From: Amphibalanus amphitrite
Lineage: Eukaryota > Arthropoda > Thecostraca > Balanomorpha > Balanidae
Reading direction: 5' to 3'
Length of the DNA stretch: 64,000 nt
Assembly: GCF_019059575.1 (NCBI RefSeq)
Contig: NW_024883404.1
Location: 1 to 64,000 of the forward strand
Positions 24,401 to 36,400 of the stretch are shown in pieces. A model generated the notes under the pieces. It did not search any database. It was not told the origin of the DNA and worked only from the letters and a program-made list of their open reading frames with translations. The first letter of the stretch is position 1, and each line of letters starts with the position of its first letter. The translations under genes were made by a program, and so were the position numbers.

Positions 24401-27400
24401 GGCGCTGACGTCTCGCCGCTCGGGCATGTCGCGGAATTTGGCTCTGAAATCCCCACAGTCATCTGCTCTTTGGCTGCCCGCATCGTGTGCTCTGGGGCGG
24501 AAAGTCTGGGGTTGGCGCGGGAGGAACATGCAGAGAAAGTGGGCGCAGTGGCTGACCTTGAAGTTGGCCTCCATGATGCGCGCCCGCTGAGCCTCCAGCA
24601 TGTCCAGCTCCTGCTCCAGTTCACTCTCGCGCCGGCTGCCGTAGCCGCCGCCGAAGATCTTGGCTGAAAATGAGCCGGGTCGACACTGAAACAGCTGCCT
24701 TGGCCAGGATTTGGGCTGTTGACAGGCACAAGGTCCTGGATTTCCATGGCGATAAGATGATAGCAACCGTACTTAAGTGCTACACTCCCCAACAGTTACA
24801 TAACACAGTCACATAGTGTAGGTATGTATCAGACGTCTGCGCAAAAACATACGTGGTGCACTCCAGAAGTTTTGAGACTTTTTCAGTAGAGACAGTTGTC
24901 TGTTTCAGAGAAGCATGAAACTTGTATGACTCTCAAAATGGAACCTCCCGAGTCCAATGCACCTGCTTTAGCGCTCCTGTCACTGCCTGAAGGCCTGCTG
25001 ATAGACCTTCAAAGTGAAGGTGCCCAGGGCCTCTGTCACAGCCTCACTCATCTCCTCCACATCCTACGAAAGACGGCCCCTGAGCTTCCCTCTCAGTCTG
25101 GGGAACATCCAGAAGCCACGGGGGCCAGATCAGGACTGTGGGAAGGGTTACGGACGGTTTTGACGCACATCTGTGTCAGATAGTTCGTCTCCATGGTGGA
25201 CTTGTGGGTGTGTGCGCTGCCCTGGTGCAGGAGCCCCTGGTCACAGTTGAAGAGTTCCGACCTCTTGCAGCGAAATATCTTTCTCAACTCCCTCAGAACC
25301 TTCACGAATCATTCCTTGTTGACCATCTGGCCATAGGGGACCCAGGTTATGAAGTTTTTGCCTTTTTGCTCTAAGTAAGGGATTAATTTGAGCTTCCCAG
25401 TGGACCTGCGCTGTCTGTCTTCATTGGGTCTGAAGGAGTCAGTGTGTTTTCATTGGACCTTCTGTCTCTTGGTCTCCTGATGTTAAAAATACATCCAGCT
25501 TTCGTCTCAAGTCACTTGAGAGTCAATTTGCTATGTTTCTCGGACATTTTTGCCAAGCTAATCTCCAAATTTTATTGCACAGCGACCCTCCAAGTTGTCT
25601 TCACATGAACAACCTGACTGTGCTCTACACTGGCCACTGTGACAAGCCGCATGCGACTTGCCATGTTCAGGGTGACACCGTTGCCGTCTTTTGCAACGTA
25701 GAAAAACAAAATTACGCAAGTACGTTTATAACAACTGTGGTAAGGACTTGTGAGAACAACAAGTATCTAGCACTGTTCATGTGGATTTTACGAGGCCAGT
25801 CTCAAAACTTCTGGAGTGGACAGGATTCTCACCAACCTATTATGTGTTTCATCAGCCAGGGAACATGCCTGGTGAAAGAGCTATTTACGGCTCAAAGGGA
25901 AATAAGAAACCATCTTCTTTGCATGGCCTCATCTAAAAAAGGACCGCCAGTGACCGGTTTTGTTAGCCTGCTTCCTGACTCTCAGATAGACTAGTCGTGA
26001 CATACTTATGCCGTGCTTTGCTTCGTTTTGTTGGGGGATAAATTGATAAATCCTAGAACAGGTCATTGGCAATATCTGATTTGTGATCTGGCCGTGGTCC
26101 GACCTTGTTTTGACCACAGAGCTTTGGTCGCCCAGTTCACATCCTGGCAGCCTCATACCCCACGTTCCTTTGCATTGACAGGAACAGGAAACGTTACAGT
26201 TTTAGCATAGCGGTGTCTCGGAGCGTGACTGCCGGACACCTTCGGGCCTGATCATGGATTAACAGTGGATTTTCCGCCGTCGTTCGCGCCGAGATGGACC
26301 GTATAAGACCACATGATAGCCGTATTAGGCTGCATACGTGACCATCTCTGTCGCAGGTCTGTGTCACTTGCAGTTAGACGACAGTTTTTAAAATGTTTAT
26401 AAATGATCATCTCCAGGAGGGACGCTAAAATTTCCTTCATTTGATACTGTCTCGTTGTCTGCGCAACGAGACAGACAATACGAGTCAGTTTGTAGGTAAT
26501 TCGCCTATGGATGATCCGCTCGAGATAAGATGATCAGAACGATGCAATGATTGATATTTCTCGCTGATCTCTGCCGGTTTACTGCATGGGCTCTCACCTC
26601 CGCGACCGTCCGTTTAGCACGGTGTAAGGCGCGCTCGGCGTGCTACCCTCGTGCTACCCTCGTGTTCGCCATTACAGTCTCCCAGCATGTGTGGATGTAT
26701 GCCGGCACAGTATCACTGACTGCGACTTTGTGCACTGCGACCGGCATGGGCTGTATCACCGTGCAGTTCTTATTAGGCAGACAGATGAGTTTTAGTGTTT
26801 CCAATACTGCCACTGAAGTGAGATACTGACAATATATTGTAGTCTGATATGAAAATTAAAAAGTTTAGCGCAATATTTGCAATGAAACCGATAACCATCG
26901 AAATATTTTCATGTAGTTCGTCATGCCCTAGTTTCTAAGTCAGCACATCAGTAGCTTCTCCCTCCAAGCAAAACTGCTCTTTTGCCACTTATGTTATAGA
27001 CGAATGTCATATTCTTTACTTGTGTATTCCACTTTGACTGGTAACGCTTCACCATGGAATCTATGCTACCTCGCGACGATAAAATACGCTCGTGACATTT
27101 ATGCCGAAGTTGAGGCTTTGATGACACTCAACTAGTTTGAAGCCTGGATATTGAACTCTAAAGGAAATCTGCAATGCTTGCGGACCAGCCTTTAGTAGGG
27201 GAGAGTGGGGTAAGATGCCCAGGGTTTTACAATCTCATATATTATTCGAAAATGACGATCGGAGAGCAAAAACTTGGAGTTTCAACGGAAGCCGACATCA
27301 TTTTTCTCCAAAAAATAACACACTTTCGTGCCTGAAATATGATAGCTTTTATGCTATTAAGCATTTTCCTGAAGAAGTGAAAGGGGGCATCTTACCCCAC

Positions 27401-30400
27401 AGGGTGGGAAAGACGCCCCCTGGCGTTGGGGAAGATGCCCCCCTGCACTATAAGTGACATAAATGGGCACGTGAATCGCCTGAACGAATCAGTAGTCCCT
27501 TCGAGCCTGCAATAGACACTAAACGTCATCGTAAGGGCCCTCAAAAGTAGTCGTAAGGGGCTTCAAAGGTCATCGCCAGGGCCATCATAGTTCAGCGCGG
27601 CCACACAAGCCTCCGTGGTGGCGTTCGGAGACCGCTGTGGGGCTCTTACAGGTCTCAATGATGCTTGAGGGCCCTCGAGCCTGCATCGTGGGGACCTCAG
27701 ATGCCAGCGCGGCCCGTGGAGCCAACATGGGAGCCCTCAAAGGATGTCGTGAGGGGCCTTGGAGCCAATAATGGGGCCCACAGAGGCCGTCGTGAGGGCT
27801 CTCAGAGTCAGATGCCGCCCAAAAAGTCGCTGTGTGTGCCGAGAGACCGGCATGGGGAGCACCCGACCGTACTGGACTCTCAATAGTCCCAGATCGGCTT
27901 TTGTCTCTCATAACAAGTATGTAATAAATGATTTGACGGGTTCCTTGAAGGCCAGCCTACGGATTTAGGGGGGCTTCTTTCCCCATCAGGGCAGGGGGCA
28001 TCTTACCCCAAGGTACCGAATTAACATTAAATCAGTACAATTTGTTAGCCATAAAACTATACCCTGAAGCAAACTGTTTGGGACACAGTACACGCATGTT
28101 AATGTATCACGACCATAGCAAGAGACATAAAAATTATTTACCTTCTTTGATATTTACAATGTTTTGACACCAAAATATTTTTCGAAAGAAGCAAATAAAA
28201 AACATGCAATCACCAGCCAGCCGTTGCCCAACTGAGCTTCGCAAATTTTTGTGCAGTTACCAAGGCAGTCTTCCACTTCACGCTAAGAACATTAATTTCC
28301 AGGTTCGATTCTTTGTTTTGCCGCTAGAGGGGGTGGGGCGTCTTTCCCACCCTGGGCATCTTACCCCACTCTCCCCTACCTGAAGTGCAAACCGTGCACC
28401 GTCCGTATCCTTTGGTTGGTACGGAATTATCGTTAGATCAGGGTGCGCCAAATTTAACGAAGCATTAAAGGTTTTGAAAGACATACAGTTAACTAAGCTT
28501 TTACACGTACCGTATGGTACCAATTAAACAGCTGTTACACAAACTTGCTAAAAATTGCTGCCTTCATGAATATTAACTACACGAAAATTATTTTGCTGAT
28601 AATAGTTTCATAGCGGCCAGATTGATAGATGAACTTATCGTCGAATGAGTAAAAGTAAATATAAAATATGGCTGGTGCTGTATAAGTTTGCTTTGTTCAT
28701 TTAGACATAACGTTACACTGAGACTATTACAGGGCTGCGAAGCACTCTAGGAGATGGGAAAGGGGATTGGTCTTTGCTGCCACCCTGATGCGCCGCCGCG
28801 GCTGAGCCCGTCCCGAGGGACAGGTCAACCAGCACCGCAAACGGTCACTCCTGACTCCACCGCACAGCAGTCTGCTCCCGAGGAGCTACTCACGTCACAG
28901 GAAGGTGACCATTCAGTTACAAACAGGAGGCATAGGGTCGTGAGGAAAAGACGTTGACTGTTCAAGATTCATAAAAGAGATCGGTGGACGATTTAGATAT
29001 TATGGCAATGTTGCGCGGTTTATCCGTCCCCAATAACTATTTGTACTTATGAGTCCCCGCGTGTTTTGAACTGACATCTTCTTGATTTTATTTGTTCTCA
29101 TTAGACACGAGCATTACGCAAGGTTGCATATTTCGCCGGCAAGCTGATGAGATTTCGAGTCGAAAAACAGGATGTATGACGACGAATCGTGCGGGTCTGA
29201 GTGGGTCAAGGTGAAGATTGAACGTGTCCCCTTCCTATTGTTGATCCAGCTGTGTGCCATGTCGTCACACCTGATGTAACTATCTCATCGGCCGGGACGA
29301 GCGGGGACTCCCTGCTCATTTTGACCTGATTTCTCGCTAAAGAGGATGCTGCCGAGTTGGGCAATACTCGATAGTGGTGGAGGAGGGTGTTTCACCTAGT
29401 GATGCCGAGGAGACTGGCAGTAAAAAGTGGCTGCTATCGTTATCAGTTTACGCCTGTTCTGGGATGACTCACATGCTTATTGCTCGTCTGTAGTTCTTTC
29501 TTCGGCCGAGTTCCGGCAGAAAACGCCACTGTACTGATATCATTTTGCTCGACAGTGTTTCACCGGAACATACCGCTTCACCGGAATAGTGAAAGTCGGC
29601 TCCGCCGCTCTCCAGAGAGCAGTTGTGACTTACCTAGCAGCTCGTCCTGTCTCATGTGCAGCTCCTCGAGGTTGTCGACCTTGTAGCGCAGCTGGCTCAG
29701 ATCGCTTGTCAGCTCTGACTGATGCTTCCGGGCCTGGTCCCGCTCATTGCTGGCCGCCTGGCAAACACAAACACAGCTCTGATGGTCACACTAGTTGGCC
29801 GTGGGTGAAAGGGAACTACTGTTTCGATGACAGTGGTCGAGTTAAGTTGACGATTGTGAGTGGTTTACCGTTAGTTACATAATATTGTCTTGTTTTTAAC
29901 TTATAGTTATTGGTTATACGAATGGAAAGTTTACTTGTTAATCGATGCTTTCAAGGTTGTTGTTATGATTATATATTTTGTAACGAAAGCTCATTATATT
30001 TCGCTCAAAGACCCCATGAACACGAGCATTGAGCACAGTGGTAACTAGCATATTTCAGATTAATTTGCGAATGATGACCAATTATGCCCTTTGGCCATTT
30101 CCTGGCTCATTTAACCCCGGCTACTTATAGTTTTCAAGCTGAAACTGTTTGAACAGTTGTATTGATAGATACCCGGTCTGTTTTACACTGGCTTTGCTAT
30201 TGATCTTTATCTACTGCGACTTCCATGTTGAGTTTCTTGGAGCGAATGTTTGCCCATTCCGCAGCATCGGGCTGGAATTCTATAGCTTGGTGCATTGCGT
30301 CGAAAGGTGCATCGCCTATTGCTCAAAATGGCGCGTTAGTCCTGTGTGTGATGACCCATTGCAGAGGGAATGCTTGTTCGATCGACCGTGGCACAAAACA

Positions 30401-33400
30401 TCCGTCCATCAAAGCAATACAGCGAAAAAGGCCGCCAAAAAATTTCAGCTCACTGCTCAATGACCCATGATCACAACAGATCACGAAATACGTCAAGCTG
30501 CTGTCATTTGTGTTCAGTCATTAGGTCGGTCGGGCATTCGACCCACTCTCACCAAGTACCACGAGGTGAATATTGATGATGTAATAGCAAATGACGTCAT
30601 TGATTGCGCGACAAATGGACAGACATCACCAGTGGGCGATCCACATCTACGCAAATTACCCCAATTTCTGTTCCAGGATCTAACATTTGGATAAAACATG
30701 GCGCCGCTGTTTGTCTTTCGGTACCGTTCCTCCTCGATCGACCTGCCTTTCGTACGTCAGTGGAGTTTGTTCGCGCCTACTGGACCGATCAGTAAACAGC
30801 CCTCGGCCTCGCCTCAGTGGCGGTGTTTGCCCACCATGACCTCAGTACGCGACGCCAATGCTCCAGGCGGAAATTGGAGCATAACACGTGGGCATCACGA
30901 TCAATACGCTTACCGCGACCCATAGGAGCCAGACCGTACACCGAGGTATATAGCAGACTTGAGGATAATTATCGATTAGAAATTATATGCGAATGTGATT
31001 GATAAGAAACTACCGGTTCCCATGTGCCTATCGATGCTTAGGCCTATAGGCGTCTATTGGTGCTTAGCAACCTTTTATCTAGTGGAACCATCAGCGTGCA
31101 GGGAGCGAGCGTGCTTATGAATAACAGCACCGATCGCTGAATAACGAGACAGGTGGGCTGACGACGATATACCTGTTTACTAAAGATGACCCTGGGTCAT
31201 ACTGCTGCCTAGCTTATCGTGCTGCAAAATGTGCATAGCGGCTAATGTGCTACAACAACCATTGCCCTTCGTAATGGCAAAGCTGTTTTGTCGCCAAGGG
31301 TACAAATAGGTTTCGAAGTCTTTCCTTTAGGCCTCGAGTTTTCCATAATGGCCTTTAACCCTCGCCCATGTAGGGGGGGGGGGGGGTTGGTGCAACCCCC
31401 CCTGAGGTTTTTCTTAGCTACACGCCGAACCGTTTCAGATAGCCTGCTCAAATTTTCAGTACCCTATGGGGCATCCTTTGCGCAACTTTTGGTATTTTTT
31501 TGTCAAGGTCATGTCAGGTCACGGAGTTATGACGTCATAAAGGGAACAACCTTCGGCCAGATTTACGCTAAATTGGAGATTGCTTCACATTAGTATAAAT
31601 GCCGACTGACCTGACACACTGATGGATTGTTTTAGAATCATAACTGGCTGATTTGACATTGGCACAATGTCCGTTGACCTTTTCAAGGTTACTAAAGGTC
31701 AAGGTCAGGTCAGTGACTTCGGTTGACCTGTAATGACTTCTTGCACTTGTATGCCTTTTCGGGGTATTTTGATGCCCTGAATTCGAATTTGCTATCCATT
31801 TCAGGCATCGTCGGTTGTTTCTTGTAGTTCATTTTGGGTCAGGGTGAGGTCAGTGACGTCACACGCCTGACGTGACCCAATGCACAAATGACCTTGCAGA
31901 CTTCCGATGCTCCCAACGCATCATTTTTAGAGTTATGACATCGAAATACACACCAAACGATAGAGAATTGATCAAGGATCACGATAGTGAAGGTTTCAAG
32001 TCGATATCTTTTACCGTTTTGCCGCAATCGGCGCGGAAATCTGAAAAAGTTAGATTTTTCCGAAATTTTGACCTTTGACCGGTCATAAGTAGGTCAAATG
32101 TTGACCTAGGACCAAAAAATATACCACCAATCGCGAGATCTCGTTGAGAGCAATCCGTTGGTCTTTTCCGCTAAGCTCTACGACGCTCCGTTTTCAAACG
32201 CCAGGGGGGTCGCACCAACCCCCCCCCCCCCCCTGCATGGGCGAAGGTGGCAAAATACCGTTTACGGGCGAGGGTTAATTCATTGGACTGGTTCGTACTT
32301 ATCTCTACAGTACACAAGGACTTTCTGCCTTTGCAAAAGTCCACAGTTCTTTTGTTAGGACGCATGGCTCAGTCTTACAGAATAAAAGTCATGACGTCGT
32401 ATATGACGCATGTTTTCCAAAGACGGCAGAAGTTAAGAACAGTGATCTATTGGGAACGCATTTCTGCAGTTCAACAAGTCTAGTTTTGGTAAATATTATA
32501 TAGTTTTTGTTGAGAAACGACTCAGTTGTACCTATCTGGCGGCTTTTAGCCCAATGGTATGACTTCTTATAAAAACCTAGCTCTGTGATCAATTTCAAAT
32601 AATTTTTTCAGCGACTTTTCAAATATGCATTTACGTTGAATCAGAATGGCTTTTTCCTCCCGAACAGTCCACAAAATGCCTAAGTGCATGCAACCAGAGC
32701 AGGCGCGGCGCCACGGATTTTGTCCAGGGGGGGCAGAGCTTCCGGGGGGCCTCACACCAAGGGGGCCTCCCAGCAGTGGGGCCTTTTTGTTGTACCTATC
32801 ACCAACAAATCATGCATCCTTTTATCCCGGTTACTTTTCTTTCCAAAAAGTTCACATGCTTTGCGGTATGGACGACAGTATAAGTTACCTAACAAAAAGT
32901 ACCTACGTCTTGGGGTAAGTTTGGGAAAAAGGGATTTGTGTGGTAGTAGGTAGGTACTAGCCTAGGTAGGCATACTGAATACCTAATTGAATTTTTATTT
33001 CAGAGGGTTAAAATGCAAAAGTTAAAAAATGACGGTAAAGCGTTTTTTTTCAACTTCAAGACTATGGCCGTGACAGCGCCTCCCATTAAGCCTTTTTCGA
33101 TCGAAATGGCAGAACATACACTGGCGGATCCAGACTTGCGTTTTGGGGGGGGCCAACTCCTGCAAGTAACCAAACCTAGGGTACCCCCAAATCCTGTTTT
33201 CTCATCGGATTTAGGCCACTTATTTTTTCGTCACAGCCCTGAAACGATATTTTTTTTTTAAACTAAAAATAAAAAAATATAGAAATGGTAGCCCACCCAA
33301 CCCGAGCCTAAATATTACTTTGAAAACACTTCAAATTGCTTTTGTCGACCAATTAGCCCGCTCCGGGTCGGTGCGTGGCGCAGCCTTCGCGGACTGGGAT

Positions 33401-36400
33401 GTGTCGGTTGGACCCCCTGCCGTTCGGCCCCTGATTAAGCTAGAGCTCGCGGAAAAAAACAGGCGTGTTGCCCGTGAGTGACGAGACGAAGCCGATGATA
33501 CCCGATTTTAAGGTCCTTGGTCATTGGTTGACCTTCCAGGGCGGTGTTTCACGGTCGTGCTGACAGCCGCTGACAGCGCATTCCGCGAGCTAAGGTCAGC
33601 CTTCGGTAGTGTTGTGGGTATAGGCTTGTTGATGTCTCCATTGAAACCAAAAGTGCCATCAGCGCTGGCAGCGGCTGGCAGCGTGCCGTGAAACACCGCC
33701 CAGGTCAGGTCACAGACCCAAAAGACGGAAAAATCAGGACCTGTCAGAACCTCCTAAAGTAAGGCTGTAATACGTTTTTTTTGTGCTGATCACAAATTTC
33801 ATGTTAGTTTGGATCATAGATAATGTCTTCATGCGTTTAGACCATGTCGGGGCAGGTCAGGTCAGATCAACCAGTAGGGGTACTTATGGGCGTCCGTATA
33901 GCAGGTGTCCACTACCACTGGCAGCTACGTAACATGATACGAAGGCATCAAAACTACTTCGTAAATGTTCAAATGGCTGCAAAATGCTAAATTCAAAATC
34001 AGCTAAACGAAACTATCCTAGAAACATGTTAAACTCGGAAAAGTGCACCGAGGTCATCAAAGGTCAATGACCTGACTTGACCGTAAGGTGACATTGGCAT
34101 CCGCCCTAATGCGTGGGAGCAACATCATATCACATGTTTGAGCGTTTTAAACCACGAAAAGACTATGAAAGCGCGGATAATGTGAGCCGACATACGCCGA
34201 ATCGCTATTCCGGCCAAACATGGCCTCCAACATGGCCAAACATATGGTGCGTTCGGAGAGGCACATTCCATGTGGAATCCGTTGAATATTCCATGCGCGC
34301 GGAATATTTCCGGAGATTAGCCGTTCAGAGAGATACGCCTCCGAACGCGGCACGGGGAATATTCCCGGGGACGGTGAATATTCCATGCTCTCCGAACGCA
34401 CGGATAGTCTCGAGAAATAGGCCACAAGTCAAAGTTCACTTGGGTCAGGGTCATGAAATTTTCAGACTTTGTCACCATGAGGGTACTAAAGTTTCGTCGC
34501 GATCGGCTTCATGATACCTTACACGATAACTTCACACGTCGATCGAGAGTTAAAGCATGGATGAAGGAGAACCAGGGGATGAAGGTTCTTTCATCCATGG
34601 TTAAAGTGTGCAATAAGAACTTCTTGGGTGAAGACAAGACCAACACTTTTATCAAGCTCACAGATTTTTAATGATACGGTATTTTCTCTCTACCTACTAC
34701 GCCCTTCTCACATTCATTTTTCTTAAGTGTTTTTGGGGACAAAAAATATATGTTGTTCCCCTTTCAGGCTTGGGGGCATGACCCCGTGGCCCCCCTGGAT
34801 CCGCTAGGCCGAAACTAACTAGGTCGTTTTCAAACGGTCTGATATTTCAGGTCATAGTTTGCAAACGGCCGGTGTTTTCAGGTAGTTTCATATGGCCTGA
34901 CTGGGCCAGGCCGTTTGCAAACGGACCGAATTTTCATACGGCCTGTAACATATATTCAGATTTCGACATCTGTCGTAGCATCAAATGCTGATGTGGCGCA
35001 CTCAAAAGCCGGAATTGGTCCTTGGATGCCGTAAGGACCCTTTTAAGAAATAAGTGACCCGACTGACCCTTAGAGATTGGCCTGAGCTGTGACCGAAATA
35101 AGTCTTTTACCGTTTCGCAGGAAGGGACAAAAAGGTCCCTCATATGCTTCTTGTACAATTACGAAACAAAACAAGTTTTTTTCAACGAAAACTCAGGGAG
35201 TTTTCCTAAAAAATTTATTGCGCATATTCCGTGAATGAAAAGTTACCGGGTCATGTCAGGTGAGGCTGCCACAGCAAGTTTGTTAACTTGACAGCTCAAT
35301 CGATATTTATGCAATAAGACCTTCTCGGGTGACGATAAGACATGACGACACTTTATGAAGGAAGCTAGTAAACCCGGTAGTTTCTCCATAGGCGCGGGAA
35401 CCGGGGGGAGGGGGCAGTGGTGGCAGCTTGCCCCCCCCCCCCCAACTCTGGGGCCGTGCGGGCGGTGCCCCCACAACTTTCAGACAGAATACCGCTCCTT
35501 TTTGCAAATGTTTTCTTTTTTTGTTGAAAAAGCCAAGGGATGAAAAATAAGTGGCCTAAAACCGGCGACAAAACTATATTTGGGGGATCCTAGGTTGATC
35601 TCTATCATGGTGTGACCTCCCCCCCCCCCCGTCTAAAAGTAGTTCCCGCGCCCCTGGGTTTCTCTACGCTATTGAATCACGCTGCTGATTCTAGTAAGTA
35701 TCTACTACACAACCTTCTCACATTAATTTTTCTTCGAGCGTTTTGGGGGGCCAAAAGATTGTTGGCCCCCTCTTTCAGGCTTTTTGGGCCCATGGCCCCG
35801 GTGGCCCCCTTGAATCCGCCAGTGGGGGCGGTGCCCCCACAACTTTCAAACGGAATACCGTCCTTTTTTGCAATTGTTTTCTTTTTTTGTTGTTGAAAAA
35901 GCCAAGGGATGAAAAATAAGTGGCCTAAAACCGGTGAGAAAACTAGATTTGGGGGGACCCTAGGTTGATCTCTATTATGGTGTGCTCCCCCAGTCTGAAA
36001 GTAGTTCCCGCGCCCCTGACTTTCTCTACGCTATTGAATCACGCTGCTGATTATGGTATCTACTACGCAACCTTCTCACATTAATTTTTCTTCAAGCGTT
36101 TTGGGGGGCCAAAAGATATGTTGGCCCCCTCTTTCAGGCTTTTGGGGGGCCATGGCCCCGGTGGCCCCCCTGGATCCGCCAGTGGGGGCGGTGCCCCCAC
36201 AACTTTCAGACGGAATAACGTCCTTTTTTGCAACTGTTTCTTTTTTTTGTTGAAAAAGCCAAGGGATGAAAAATAAGTGGCCTAAAACCGGTGAGAAAAC
36301 TAGATTTGGGGGGACCCTAGGTTGATCTCTATTATGGTGTGCTCCCCCAGTCTGAAAGTAGTTCCCGCGCCCCGACTTTCTCTACGCTATTGAATCACGC

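Noticed and set aside
24185..24792. Overlapping 185-193-codon minus-strand frames
   Set aside because: Only 24557-24663 is coding (exon 5). The rest is intron read past a good donor in a GC-rich stretch.
25533..25994. 153-codon + strand frame
   Set aside because: It is the reverse strand of the mariner relic and flank; the transposase pieces are on the minus strand.
28754..28957. + strand frame reading QPAPQTVTPDSTAQQSAPEE
   Set aside because: It resembles a proline-rich linker but is on the strand opposite to the host gene, far from the E-Syt exons and without conserved motifs.
34453..34671. 72-codon + strand frame (WMKENQGMKVLSSMVKV)
   Set aside because: It lies inside transposon sequence with no relatives recognised and no upstream signals.
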